The translations under genes and the position numbers were made by a program. DNA of 55,070 nt, from positions 1-55,070 of the forward strand of contig JAHEJI010000009.1 of the NCBI GenBank assembly GCA_024638965.1. The letters are read 5' to 3'. Below, in pieces: positions 36,580 through 46,110 of this stretch (the stretch's first letter is position 1; each line of letters begins with the position of its first letter). The notes below the pieces were generated by a model. The model had not been told where the DNA came from and ran no database searches. It worked only from the letters and a program-made list of their open reading frames with translations. This DNA comes from Planctomycetaceae bacterium (lineage in GTDB: Bacteria > Planctomycetota > Planctomycetia > Pirellulales > Pirellulaceae).

Positions 36580-36808
36580 AAGGGATGGGATAAATCCGGG
36601 ATAACATTGCGATTCTGTCAGGAACTGGTGACGATAGGCCTGTGCCGAGGATCTGCATGGAACGGGCGACTGCATTGACACCGAATCCAGAAACGGTGGA
36701 AAACAACTATATGGCCTTTTGCGCCAAGCGGTGCGTAGGTGTTGAAAGACGTTCCTTGCGGCCGCAAATTGGACAATTAATAGTTGACATTCGTTATTGC
36801 GGTGCGGC

Positions 36809-37447
36809 TTACTTGACCTTCTTAATCGACTTCAGAAAGTTGATGACTTCGTCGGCCAATTCTTCCACGGGTTTTTCGCCTGCGAGATGTACTTCAGGTG
36901 AGAATGGCGCTTCGTAGGGCGCATCGATCCCGGTGAACCCTTTGATCTCGCCCGCGCGCGCTTTTTTGTAAAGTCCCTTTGGATCCCGCGTCTCGCAAAT
37001 TTCAAGCGGTGTGTCGATAAACACCTCCACAAAATCTTCTGCGGTGCCCGTGGCGTTAACAATCGCGCGGACTCGATCGCGGTCACTCCGGTAGGGGCTG
37101 ACAAAAGCGGTCAAGGCGATCGTACTGGCGGCACAAAAAATTTCGGCAACACAGCCGATGCGGCGAATGTTTTCCTGGCGATCTTCGGGCGCAAAACTCA
37201 AGCCAAACCGTTTGGCATAGGCTGCACCGTGAACGGGCTCCAGGATCTCAGGACTTGCGTTTAGTCCGTGTCGGATGTTGTCACCGTCGAGTACATAGCT
37301 GCTGACATTCATTTCGTGAAGCTTTACGTCAACACAGTTCGCAACCGTGCTCTTGCCGCTGCCACTTAGCCCAGTGAACCAGACAACACATCCGCGTCGG
37401 CGTTTGACGTTCTGTTGATGCCAGGTCACCAGCGTTTTGTCGGACAT
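36809..37447 (-). CDS. cysC: Adenylyl-sulfate kinase
   Basis: A 212-residue P-loop kinase. GLSGSGKST (26-34) is the Walker A motif, YVLDGDNIRHGLN the APS-binding motif, SFAPEDRQENIRRIG the second substrate loop, and ALTAFVSPYRSDR the usual Ser-containing segment. It phosphorylates APS to PAPS using ATP, in sulfate assimilation or sulfation. It is somewhat longer than typical CysC because of an N-terminal 20-residue tail before the P-loop. No cysD, cysN or cysH gene is adjacent, so PAPS here could supply sulfotransferases. The start ATG 37445-37447 has no strong ribosome-binding site. The unusual acyl-CoA dehydrogenase homologue lies 82 bp upstream on the same strand. Confidence 0.93.
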   Translation of the reverse strand: MSDKTLVTWHQQNVKRRRGCVVWFTGLSGSGKSTVANCVDVKLHEMNVSSYVLDGDNIRHGLNASPEILEPVHGAAYAKRFGLSFAPEDRQENIRRIGCVAEIFCAASTIALTAFVSPYRSDRDRVRAIVNATGTAEDFVEVFIDTPLEICETRDPKGLYKKARAGEIKGFTGIDAPYEAPFSPEVHLAGEKPVEELADEVINFLKSIKKVK

Positions 37448-37529
37448 ATATGACTTTCGGATCTTGAGACTTATCGTTGACTAAATCAACCGGCCTGCCG
37501 AACCTGATCGAGCCGGATTAGCTGGCAGA

Positions 37530-38612
37530 TTAATCTGTGCCGACCAACTCGCAGAGATTCGCATCGAGTACAGACTGTGGACAACTCCATACCAAAAAGA
37601 ACAATGCTTCTTTGCACCAACGGCCGACAGGATGTCCTTGAACGTATCCGGAACCTTTTGCAGCGACTAGGGCGGATTGGGTCGCCCGTAGGACAAGACT
37701 GTTGGCGTCAATGCGCAATTCGTCTTTGGTTCTCGACATTTCGCCTCTTGCCATTGATAACAAGTCGGCCTGGAGGGAGACCAACTGTTCATTCAGAGCC
37801 TGGAACTGGTCTGTCAGATTGGGTCTTTGTCTTGCCTCGTTGGCGATGAAGTCAATGGCAGCACTGGCCAGCCCGATGGCAAGGGTCGAAGTTTGGAATC
37901 CGCCCGTGGCAGTTCCCGTTACCGACGACATCACATTTTGAACGGGGCCCGATAGAACACAGTCCTTGGAAATGAATACGTCTTCACAACGCACTGCGCC
38001 TGTTTGGCTGCCAGTTAGAGCGACCAATTTTTGCCCCGTGTCAACAATCAGCCCCTTGGTCCCGATGCTCACCACGAACAGAATCTGCCGGCCCTCGTCA
38101 ATTTCGGCGCCGATCACCAGGTAATCTGCCGCTGACGCTCCCGTGACCCAGGGGCTGAAGCCGTTAACCACAAATCCTGTTTCGGTCTCTCTCGCGTGCA
38201 TTACCGGTTTGCCAATATGCCGACGACTGGTAGTCAAATGGGAAATGCCGACGGTCGCAAATGTCTTTCCGCTGGCCAAATCCGGAAGCAGACGATTTTT
38301 GATTTCGTCGTTTGCACTGGCTGCGATTCGTCGACAGGCAGCCGTCCTCTGTGTAATCACAAACGTCGTCTTCAAACAAGCCGAACTTAGTTTCAAGTAA
38401 CCCTTGATAACATCCTCGTCATTCCATTCGTAGCCGTCCCATAAACGGGGTACAAACCAGCGAAAAACGCCAGCGCTGCCACACAGCTGCAATTGGACGG
38501 CGGGCCAACTGTCTTCGTCCTGGGTCGAGGAAAGCTCGCGTAATTGATCGCCCAATTCGTCCAACATGACGTTGTCGTTTGAAGATTTTATCGGTTGTAA
38601 ATCCAAAGGCAT
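37530..38612 (-). CDS. Divergent acyl-CoA dehydrogenase-family protein lacking the usual catalytic Glu segment
   Basis: A 360-residue protein with the overall plan of an acyl-CoA dehydrogenase: helical N-terminus, a central beta region with FATVGISHLTTSR and NGFSPWVTGASAADYLVIGAE (like the TNG and beta-domain segments), and a C-terminal helical region with GSGYVQGHPVGRWCKEALFF. At the place of the YEGT segment that supplies the base Glu in short-chain enzymes, the protein reads WSCPQS, so the canonical base is missing. It may be a flavin-dependent oxidase or monooxygenase of the same fold, or use a Glu elsewhere; that is not settled. It is 82 bp upstream of cysC on the same strand. Confidence 0.65.
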   Translation of the reverse strand: MPLDLQPIKSSNDNVMLDELGDQLRELSSTQDEDSWPAVQLQLCGSAGVFRWFVPRLWDGYEWNDEDVIKGYLKLSSACLKTTFVITQRTAACRRIAASANDEIKNRLLPDLASGKTFATVGISHLTTSRRHIGKPVMHARETETGFVVNGFSPWVTGASAADYLVIGAEIDEGRQILFVVSIGTKGLIVDTGQKLVALTGSQTGAVRCEDVFISKDCVLSGPVQNVMSSVTGTATGGFQTSTLAIGLASAAIDFIANEARQRPNLTDQFQALNEQLVSLQADLLSMARGEMSRTKDELRIDANSLVLRATQSALVAAKGSGYVQGHPVGRWCKEALFFLVWSCPQSVLDANLCELVGTD

Positions 38613-38904
38613 TATTGTTTACTCATCTTTCCCAAACAGTGCTGACCGAATGCGCCAAGCCGAACAACGCGTCTCACCTTAAAGCGAATCTATCAAAATC
38701 AGAAACCACTCAATATTCCGCTGCCAACCCAAAAACTCCGTCCGAACGGCGTATTTTACTTAGTTTTGCCTGGTAAATCGGGCGCGCGAGTAAAACGAGT
38801 TACGGACGTGTTGGTATTTTTGGGGTTTTGTTCTAAAACCTAACTCCAATCATTTTTTCACTTATAAGCCTACCCTGAAATCGACAAAAGCGATTGCTTC
38901 AAAG

Positions 38905-41067
38905 ATGACTACAGTTGAACATACCCAAGACAAACTAACCGTCGACGAGTTTTATGGAAAGTGCATGGCCTTGGCCAGCAACTTATGGTGGTCGTGGACC
39001 CCTGAGGTTGAACATTTATTTCGCGATCTGGATCCCGTTGGCTGGCGTCAGACCGATCATAATCCCATCGCTTTGTTGCAGGAATTCACGCCTCAACGGT
39101 TATATGATCGCGCCAACGAGATGGTGTTGTTTACGCGGATTAACCAAGGCTATCGCCGCTTGAAAGAATATATGAACTTGCGACAAACGTGGGCTTCAAC
39201 TCACGTCGGTGTGCTTGGGTCAAAACCGGTCGCGTACTTTTCCGCAGAATTTGGGATTCACGAATCACTACCGATCTACTCAGGCGGTTTGGGTGTGCTT
39301 TCTGGCGACCACATTAAGAGCGCCAGCAATCTCGGCGTGCCGCTTGTTGCGATGGGACTCTTTTATTCGCAAGGCTATTTTCGTCAACAGCTTGATATCA
39401 ACGGCTACCAATGTGAAGAGTACGTTGACACGAAAGTGGAGAAACTTCCGATCCAGGAAGCGACTTCTCCCGAGGGTGATCCGATCACGATCACGCTTGA
39501 AACGCGCAATGGTTCATTGCTTGCCAAAGTATGGAAGATGCAGGTTGGGCGGGTGCGGCTGTATTTGCTGGACTGCAATGTAGAAGGAAACCTCCCGGAA
39601 GATCGTCAGTTAACCAGTCGGCTGTACGGCGGTGACGAGCGAACACGCATTCGCCAGGAGTACGTGCTGGGTGTTGGCGGTGTCAAAGCGTTGCGGGCAC
39701 TGGGAATCAATCCTGGCGTCTACCATATAAACGAAGGGCACAGCGCCTTTGGGCCACTCGAAGTGATTCGACAACGGATGGCCGACGACGGCGTCACCTT
39801 TGACGACGCGTTGAGGGACGTCGCGAGCCAAACGGTTTTCACAACTCACACCCCGGTTCCGGCTGGGCATGATCGTTTCGATCACGACGTGGTTGAAGAG
39901 CATCTCGGTCCACTGCGAGACGAATTGGGGTTGTCGTATGAGCAGTTTATGAGCTTGGGACGAGTCGATCCACAAGATCCAGAAGAGCAGTTTTGCATGA
40001 CGATTGCGGGTTTGAAGCTGTCACGAACGGCTAACGCTGTTAGTCAGCTTCACGGAGTCGTCTCGCGGAGAATGTGGGCCCATTTATGGCCGTGGCGTGC
40101 CGATGAAGAGATACCCATCGGCCACGTCAGCAATGGTGTTCATTCACAAAGCTGGTTAGCCGATCAGATGAAGACGTTTTACGATCGTCATTTTCCAATC
40201 GATTGGATGGATCGCGTGGGTGAAGGCGAAGTCTGGCAGGGGATCCATGATGTCGATCCGGGTGAGCTTTGGGAACTTCACAACACGCTCAAGTCATTAA
40301 TGATCTCGTTTATCCGTCGTCGACTGACGAAACAGTCCCGACGTCGTGGTGAAAGTGATGAGGTAATCGATCATGCGCGTTCAGTGCTCGATCCCAGTGT
40401 GTTGACGATCGGATTCGCAAGACGATTTGCAACTTATAAGCGGGCAAATTTGATTTTCGAAGATCTTGACCGGCTGAGTCATATTATCAACGATCCACAA
40501 CGGCCGATTCAGCTGATATTCGCTGGGAAGGCACATCCTAAAGATGAACCCGGCAAGCATTACATCCAAACGATTGCCTGTCTTCGCAACGAGGCAGCTT
40601 TCAGAGACCGAGTCGTTTTTGTTGAAGATTACGATATCAATGTTTGCCGTCATTTGATTCAAGGCGTTGACGTCTGGTTGAATAATCCGCGTCGTCCGTT
40701 GGAGGCGTCTGGTACGAGCGGCCAAAAAGTCTGCCTCAACGGCGGCCTGAATTTGTCAATTCTCGACGGTTGGTGGGCCGAAGCATACGACGGCTCGAAC
40801 GGCTTCGCAATTGGCCATGGTTCAAGCCATGTTTCGGACGAAATTACTGATGCCCGAGATGCGGAGGCATTGCTGGAGGTATTGGAGAACGAAGTCGCCC
40901 CAATATTCTATAATCGGGACATCGACGGTTTGCCTCGCGATTGGATCAAACGCATGATGAATTGCATCAGCAGCTGTGCTTGGCGTTTCAGTTCCGACCG
41001 GATGGTGATGGACTATGCCAAACACTGTTACCTGCCGGCTGCAGGCGGATTGAGCTGCAAGATTTAG
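38905..41067 (+). CDS. glgP: Alpha-glucan (glycogen) phosphorylase, GT35
   Basis: A 720-residue glycosyltransferase-35 enzyme of the shorter, TIGR02094-like type (classical GlgP is near 800). It phosphorolyses alpha-1,4-glucans to glucose-1-phosphate. Motifs: PVAYFSAEFGIHESLPIYSG (substrate loop), GLGVLSGDHIKSASNLG, NEGHSAFGPLE, FTTHTPVPAGHDRF, and the PLP-binding EASGTSGQKVCLNGGLNLS with its lysine. The C-terminal helical domain is complete (ends SCKI). It starts at ATG 38905 without a strong ribosome-binding site. It is a single gene, divergent from the acyl-CoA dehydrogenase-like gene by 292 bp; the gap has no recognised feature. Confidence 0.93.
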   Translation: MTTVEHTQDKLTVDEFYGKCMALASNLWWSWTPEVEHLFRDLDPVGWRQTDHNPIALLQEFTPQRLYDRANEMVLFTRINQGYRRLKEYMNLRQTWASTHVGVLGSKPVAYFSAEFGIHESLPIYSGGLGVLSGDHIKSASNLGVPLVAMGLFYSQGYFRQQLDINGYQCEEYVDTKVEKLPIQEATSPEGDPITITLETRNGSLLAKVWKMQVGRVRLYLLDCNVEGNLPEDRQLTSRLYGGDERTRIRQEYVLGVGGVKALRALGINPGVYHINEGHSAFGPLEVIRQRMADDGVTFDDALRDVASQTVFTTHTPVPAGHDRFDHDVVEEHLGPLRDELGLSYEQFMSLGRVDPQDPEEQFCMTIAGLKLSRTANAVSQLHGVVSRRMWAHLWPWRADEEIPIGHVSNGVHSQSWLADQMKTFYDRHFPIDWMDRVGEGEVWQGIHDVDPGELWELHNTLKSLMISFIRRRLTKQSRRRGESDEVIDHARSVLDPSVLTIGFARRFATYKRANLIFEDLDRLSHIINDPQRPIQLIFAGKAHPKDEPGKHYIQTIACLRNEAAFRDRVVFVEDYDINVCRHLIQGVDVWLNNPRRPLEASGTSGQKVCLNGGLNLSILDGWWAEAYDGSNGFAIGHGSSHVSDEITDARDAEALLEVLENEVAPIFYNRDIDGLPRDWIKRMMNCISSCAWRFSSDRMVMDYAKHCYLPAAGGLSCKI

Positions 41068-41336
41068 AGGTAGCCTCTATCCGGTTGACCATTTCAATCG
41101 TTACAAAACCCAAAGGGCGATCGTATTTCATGCGAGCGTCCTTTTTTTCTGCACATTTGTCACGTTTGAGCTCGGTAATCAAGAAACGACCGAATTTCCC
41201 TGAAAACTCAACCTACGCTTTTGGATCGTTCGAGTCCTTTTGGGTTCTGAATATTCGATTAACAACGCGTTCCTGCCTGATATTCCAAAATACTGAAAGA
41301 CCAAAATCGAACCGATTTTTCGATTGGGAACACACG

Positions 41337-43112
41337 ATGAAGATTTACGTCGCAGCTTTCTTAACTAGCCTCGTGATTGGCCTTGCAGCTGCCTTTATGA
41401 TCTCCGGCTCCGTTGGTCCAGAGCTTGACAAGCTCGCCGGGACTTTGATTAAGCACCCAGGAAAATCGGATGAAGATCCGCAAGCTCCGCACGAACCGAT
41501 TTTGGAACCTGCAGTACTGCTGACGTTTGCGAATGGAGATGTGTTGGCCGAAGATCTAATATACACCTCCTACGCATTGGGGATGAAATCTCGGACGATC
41601 AAAGCAGTCGAGCGATTCGTGAACAAGGTCCTGAATGGAATCGATCCCGGCAAGCCTTCTGCAGCCGCAGTTTTTTTCAGGGAAGGGACGACCAAGCCCA
41701 CTCTCCTGTTTTGCTTCCCGGTAAAACAGCAGGACGAGCTTGAATCGATTCTTAACAAAATCGGCAACGTATATGAAAAAAATTCAGAGAAGAAGATTGC
41801 GATCAAAGGGCTGGGAAGTCTTCGCATTAAACAACGGGGCGACTACGCTTTTATTTCTGGTAACAAAAGTATTTTCAATCGTTTGTCCGATGACGATTCA
41901 TTATTTGGCTCTTTCGCAGCCAAGTTTGATGTTGGATTGAGAATTACTCCGGGTTTAATTCCGGAAGTGTTGAAGGACAGGTTTTTCGCGAGCCTGGAAG
42001 AAAGCGTTTATCGTAATCGCGGCAAATCGGATTCAGGCATAGAAGCTGCTCTGGAATCACTTGAGAAAATAGACAGTCTGATTCGTCACACTAAGCACTT
42101 CACCGTGGGTATAGATATCGATTGCGAAAACAATCGATTTGCGGTCGAAACGGCACTGATTGCGGATGAGGATTCAATCCTTGCGAGTGAGGCGAACAGC
42201 AACCTCGACCTCAAACCGACTCAATTTTCCGGTTTTGATCTCGATGATGCGGGATTCAATCTGAATTGCTGCAGTAATTGGTCGGAAGATAAACGCGACT
42301 TTCAAAAAACGGTCGCAGAGAAGATCAACTCATTAGAATTTGAGACGTTCGGTCAACAGCCTAACTGGGATGAATCCAATTATTGGCTGACAGAACTTGT
42401 TGCTGCGTGCGGTGAATCGCTTGATTCAGAACGAGTCGATTTTGGGGCAACCTCGATCATTAACGACGGGAGAGTCAGTACCGCACTTGGCGTTGGCATA
42501 GAAAACCCAGCTCGACTGGAAACGTTTGTCAAAACCGTTTTTGAAGAATGCCAAAAAAGAAAATCGAAGTTCATTTGCCGACCGCGTTTTGCGACTCACC
42601 GTGATGTCGTGTTTCATCAAATCGAACGCAAATTGTCAGGCAATGAATCCAGCGATACCGTCTACGGCAAATCGATGAAAATCACGATCGGGTTCAATAA
42701 CAAGGCAGCTTACATTGGTATCGGCGAGCGTGCTTTCGAGTTGCTCAAATCGTGCATTGATGCATCCGCGAACGCGAAGTCGACTTCACATGCCCTGATG
42801 AGTGGCGATTTCGAGTTTTCCCCCTGGTTAAGTCTGGTGGCTGACGACACCCCAGACCTGCGTTATGTGAGAAGCTTGATCAAAAATTCCGCCGCAATTG
42901 ATCGCCTTTCGTTTGAATCTCATGCCGTCGAAAATGGCTACACATCACAGATCGAAATCGAAATGGGTTTTGCCCGGATTGCATGGAAATCCATCAAACG
43001 CGCTATTGATCGAAAAATCTACGATTTCGGCGGTTATCGGCCGGTCAGGGTTATCTCGGGCGAAAGCGGACAAATTCCGTTTTCGTCGATGATTCGTGCT
43101 GACGGCAACTAG
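41337..43112 (+). CDS. Large membrane-anchored protein of unknown function
   Basis: A 591-residue protein from ATG 41337; the open frame runs 132 codons further upstream into the end of glgP but without a ribosome-binding site or sensible composition there. One N-terminal helix (about 4-26, KIYVAAFLTSLVIGLAAAFMIS) serves as signal anchor. The rest is soluble with alternating beta strands and helices (for example LTFANGDVLAEDLIY, LLFCFPVKQQDELESILNKI, SLRIKQRGDYAFISGNKS, SGDFEFSPWLSLVADDT), somewhat like the DUF3352-type proteins of planctomycetes, but that resemblance is only general. No catalytic motif is seen. It stands 269 bp after glgP on the same strand. Confidence 0.7.
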   Translation: MKIYVAAFLTSLVIGLAAAFMISGSVGPELDKLAGTLIKHPGKSDEDPQAPHEPILEPAVLLTFANGDVLAEDLIYTSYALGMKSRTIKAVERFVNKVLNGIDPGKPSAAAVFFREGTTKPTLLFCFPVKQQDELESILNKIGNVYEKNSEKKIAIKGLGSLRIKQRGDYAFISGNKSIFNRLSDDDSLFGSFAAKFDVGLRITPGLIPEVLKDRFFASLEESVYRNRGKSDSGIEAALESLEKIDSLIRHTKHFTVGIDIDCENNRFAVETALIADEDSILASEANSNLDLKPTQFSGFDLDDAGFNLNCCSNWSEDKRDFQKTVAEKINSLEFETFGQQPNWDESNYWLTELVAACGESLDSERVDFGATSIINDGRVSTALGVGIENPARLETFVKTVFEECQKRKSKFICRPRFATHRDVVFHQIERKLSGNESSDTVYGKSMKITIGFNNKAAYIGIGERAFELLKSCIDASANAKSTSHALMSGDFEFSPWLSLVADDTPDLRYVRSLIKNSAAIDRLSFESHAVENGYTSQIEIEMGFARIAWKSIKRAIDRKIYDFGGYRPVRVISGESGQIPFSSMIRADGN

Positions 43113-43442
43113 ATCGCGTTTGGTTTAAGTTTGCCGTCTTTTCGTCGGTTTCTCCCGGCAATCAGAGCGCCACGACCGTTATACGTCCGTGCGACACGCA
43201 CTAGATCGACCTGATCCGAGTCGTTAACGAACCTGCATTGTCAGGCCCTGAGACTTGAAATCGGAAGTCCTAATGAAGTATCCTGATCGGATCGCTCGCC
43301 ATCTAGGATCTGCATGCCTATCCAGAATTGGTGCCTTGGCTCCATCGTTCCACTTGTCCCCCGCAACACGTCAGAAGCGAACTGTAAATCACGAAATGTC
43401 ATCAGACAACAAGACTTCAACTCAACCAGTAGCAAAAAGAAG
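43113..43442. other. Intergenic, no defined feature
   Basis: This 330-bp stretch follows the large anchored protein and precedes a small membrane protein on the same strand. Short frames on both strands lack ribosome-binding sites. No terminator with a T run was found; the stop at 43112 is followed by TTTCGTCGG-type sequence only. No tRNA or dispersed repeat was recognised. Confidence 0.4.
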
Positions 43443-43634
43443 ATGAATCGATATAAGGGACTGCTTCGAGATACTTGGTGGTTGTGGTTAATCTTGTGTG
43501 GCGGCGGAATCATCGCCGGTCGGTTCGTAAGTTTTGTTTTCTTGTCAGCGATTCCAATCAGCATTTTCGCGTTCTTTTATTTCGCAATCATGCGATACGA
43601 TGAAAATGGTGATCCCACCGGCGAGAAAATGTAG
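43443..43634 (+). CDS. Small two-helix membrane protein
   Basis: A 63-residue protein starting at ATG 43443 (MNRYKGLLRDTWWLWLILCG). It has hydrophobic segments at about 11-25 and 29-50, flanked by a Lys/Arg-rich N-terminus and a polar tail MRYDENGDPTGEKM. The reading frame continues 43 codons upstream, but that part has no membrane or known features and the Trp-rich start looks natural. GAAG at 43438-43442 is a weak ribosome-binding site. No family is recognised. It lies convergent with the Rieske oxygenase gene, 41 bp apart. Confidence 0.6.
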   Translation: MNRYKGLLRDTWWLWLILCGGGIIAGRFVSFVFLSAIPISIFAFFYFAIMRYDENGDPTGEKM

Positions 43635-43675
43635 AAAGGACCACCCTCCAATTATTTCCTATGCTTGGTTTCGCG

Positions 43676-44824
43676 TCAGCTCTGCGCCATTTGCGAAAGA
43701 TAGTGTCGATCAAAGGCAGCGAGAACACTTTCGAGATTAGAGTAAGGTCCTGGAACGTATCCCGGTTCGCGCATGCCTTGATGTGCCAGTTCACAGACGT
43801 GCCAATCTTGTTGGTTGGTCATGTCCCAAAACTCCACTGCGGGAATGGGATCGAAATCTGGCTGCCCCATCGTCTGGGGATGAAAAAGGAATTGACAGAC
43901 GACCTCGGTTGCATCAACCGACAATCGCTTTAACCGGTGAAGCAACACGTAATCCGGATGGAGACTGATAAACAACGTGGGAAACAGCGTATAATAGGCG
44001 ACGATCTGGCGTTGTTCTTCACTGAGGTTAGGCAATGGCTTGCCGACGGCGACTCCGTGGGTGGACATCGTGGCGCAATCTTCCGCGAGTTTCATGGGGC
44101 CACCCAAAATTGGCCCTTCCTCAAGATCATTGCTTGAGCCTTTGTAAGGCGTCAGACGATTCAAGGCGGGATGAACCGACGGGCAATGATAACACTCGCT
44201 GTAGTTTTGAAAAATCAGTTTCCAGTTGGCGTCGACGGTATACACGATCTCCCGTCCAACTTGAAGTTCGCTCAAACTCCAGGCTTCGGCATGACGATTC
44301 AACGGCTCCAAAAAGTTTTCCAATGATCGTTGCTCAGCTTCAAGTTCTGAATCTGGAAACGTGAGTCGAATCCAGACAAAACCGTGCCAGATTTCGCAGT
44401 CAACTTGAAGCAGTCCATAGTCGTCTTTGGAAAACCCCTCGACTTCGTGCATGTTTGGAGCTGCGACCAGTCGTCCTTGGCGATCATAGGCCCAGGCATG
44501 ATACGGACATCGAATTCGCTCGATTAGCCCTTCGCAATGCTCGCTTGTGACAAGTCGGCTGCCGCGGTGCCGGCAGAAATTACGAAAGGCGCGGATTTGA
44601 CCATCATCACCCCGACAAACAAAAAGATGGTTGCCTTCAATCTCGCAAACCAGAAAACCAGATGCGTCAGCCTCACTGGTTCGCCCGACGCAAAGCCAGT
44701 TTCTGTTGAAGAGTTTAGCGGACTCGCGACTGTAGACTTCTGGGCAGTTGACATATTTGCCAGCCAACCCGACTGCACCTTGGGAAGTCCTCCTGTATGT
44801 ATCACTCATTTCGCGAGAGCCCAT
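43676..44824 (-). CDS. Rieske non-heme iron oxygenase, alpha subunit
   Basis: A 382-residue ring-hydroxylating/choline-monooxygenase-like oxygenase. The Rieske [2Fe-2S] site is C84-R-H86 and C106-PY-H109 (CRHRGSRL and CPYHAW), and the mononuclear iron site includes NYSECYHCPSVHP (Glu210, His213, His218) with a later acidic ligand likely in EFWDMTNQQDW. It uses O2 and electrons from a separate reductase, which is not encoded nearby. Substrate is unknown: quaternary ammonium compounds and aromatic compounds are the known classes. It starts at ATG 44822-44824 (MGSREMSDTY) or at Met6. It is divergent from the DUF6786-like gene across only 74 bp, so both may be coregulated. Confidence 0.9.
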   Translation of the reverse strand: MGSREMSDTYRRTSQGAVGLAGKYVNCPEVYSRESAKLFNRNWLCVGRTSEADASGFLVCEIEGNHLFVCRGDDGQIRAFRNFCRHRGSRLVTSEHCEGLIERIRCPYHAWAYDRQGRLVAAPNMHEVEGFSKDDYGLLQVDCEIWHGFVWIRLTFPDSELEAEQRSLENFLEPLNRHAEAWSLSELQVGREIVYTVDANWKLIFQNYSECYHCPSVHPALNRLTPYKGSSNDLEEGPILGGPMKLAEDCATMSTHGVAVGKPLPNLSEEQRQIVAYYTLFPTLFISLHPDYVLLHRLKRLSVDATEVVCQFLFHPQTMGQPDFDPIPAVEFWDMTNQQDWHVCELAHQGMREPGYVPGPYSNLESVLAAFDRHYLSQMAQS

Positions 44825-44888
44825 TGGGATAGAAATCTGTTTTTAGATTATCGACTTTTAGGCTAAAGTGAAAGTCACTCAGTCAAAT

Positions 44889-44894
44889 AGGAGG
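44889..44894 (+). promoter_or_regulatory. Strong ribosome-binding site deciding a GTG start
   Basis: AGGAGG, a full match to the anti-Shine-Dalgarno, ends four bases before GTG 44899. It decides the start of the DUF6786-like gene and is the best ribosome-binding site seen in the window. Confidence 0.8.
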
Positions 44895-44898
44895 CGAC

Positions 44899-46053
44899 GT
44901 GGCAAAAGAGAATTCGTTCATCGAAGATGTTTGTCTTCTTCGAAAGCATGTTGAGACCATTGTTCTCGAGAGTGGCGATGCGAAAATCGCAATTGTGCCG
45001 GCCTATCAAGGCCGGACCATGACTTCATCGGCACAGGGAGACGGAGGAACCAGTTGCGGTTGGATTAACCACCAGCTCGTCGCCGACGGTCCCAATGATC
45101 CACAGGTCAACCTGTTCGGTGGAGAAGACCGATTCTGGGTCAGTCCTGAGGGCGGCCAATTCTCAGTATTCTTTGATCCAGGTGCAAAACTGGATTTTTC
45201 GTCATGGCGAACACCGGCGGTCATCGATCGTGAAGCGTTTGATACCGTCGCCCAAAACGATCATTCGGTCACATTCAAAAAAAGTGGTCGGCTGAAGAAT
45301 TACAGCGGGTTCGAATTTGAACTCGAATTTGAGAGGACCGTTAGTCTTTTGTCGCGAACGGAAGCTGAAAAGCTACACGGTATTCAGCTTGATAATCTGG
45401 ATGTTGTGTTTCATGAAAGCCAAAACAAGCTGACCAATCTTGGCAGCCAGACCTGGAACAAGGAAACCGGTCTTCTCGGAATCTGGATTCTTTGTATGAA
45501 TAAGCCAGCTCCCGATGCAACGCTGATTGTGCCTTTCAAACGGGGACCTGTCGCCAAGCTCGGTGCGATTGTGACCGCCGACTATTTTGGCAAACTTGAT
45601 GACAGTCGGCTCCGTGTATGTGAAGAAAATGGAATGATCTACATGCGTGGCGATGGAGAACTGAGAAGCAAAATAGGACTTTCGTATTCGCGGGTCCAGC
45701 CGTTTCTGGGCAGTTGGGATCCAACGCGGAAACTGCTGTCTATCGTCCAATTCAATTTACCCGAATCTGCGCCCAACGGTTACACGAACAATCTTTGGGA
45801 AATTCAAGACGATCCTTTTGCGGGCGATGTGATCAATGGCTACAACGATGGGCCCAACGAATCCGGCGGAAAGCTGGGCGGTTTTTTTGAGTTAGAGACG
45901 ATTAGCCCAGCCCTCGCATTGTCACCGCACGAATCCTACACCCATCTGCATCGCACATTGCGAATTCAGGGGCACCGCGAACAGCTTTCGACGATTGCTC
46001 AGCAAGTTTTTGGTGCAAGTCTCGACAAAATTGAAGGTGTCCTTGCAAACTAA
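44899..46053 (+). CDS. DUF6786-like protein, galactose-mutarotase-type fold inferred
   Basis: A 384-residue protein starting at GTG 44899 after AGGAGG. It contains AKIAIVPAYQGRTMTSSAQG and LFGGEDRFWVSPEGGQFSVFF (about 72-92), the block I associate with DUF6786, and a later DPFAGDVINGYNDGPNESGG. There is no signal peptide, so it is cytoplasmic. The beta-rich pattern and GGEDRFWxxPEG motif suggest the sugar-binding supersandwich fold of aldose epimerases. It precedes the DUF1080-ThuA fusion gene by 191 bp on the same strand, which supports a role in sugar catabolism, perhaps epimerisation or binding of an oxidised sugar. The precise substrate is not known. Confidence 0.7.
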   Translation: MAKENSFIEDVCLLRKHVETIVLESGDAKIAIVPAYQGRTMTSSAQGDGGTSCGWINHQLVADGPNDPQVNLFGGEDRFWVSPEGGQFSVFFDPGAKLDFSSWRTPAVIDREAFDTVAQNDHSVTFKKSGRLKNYSGFEFELEFERTVSLLSRTEAEKLHGIQLDNLDVVFHESQNKLTNLGSQTWNKETGLLGIWILCMNKPAPDATLIVPFKRGPVAKLGAIVTADYFGKLDDSRLRVCEENGMIYMRGDGELRSKIGLSYSRVQPFLGSWDPTRKLLSIVQFNLPESAPNGYTNNLWEIQDDPFAGDVINGYNDGPNESGGKLGGFFELETISPALALSPHESYTHLHRTLRIQGHREQLSTIAQQVFGASLDKIEGVLAN

Positions 46054-46110
46054 AGAATTGTGTAGAATAGGAAGAAGTTTGATATTACAGCCTCGAGATT
46101 AAATCAGAAT

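Noticed and set aside
40941-41336. An upstream extension of the large anchored protein
   Set aside because: It overlaps the end of glgP in another frame, and the signal-anchor start at 41337 explains the protein better.
44825-44898. A promoter pair between the Rieske and DUF6786-like genes
   Set aside because: The gap must hold promoters, but no well-spaced -35/-10 pair could be named on either strand.
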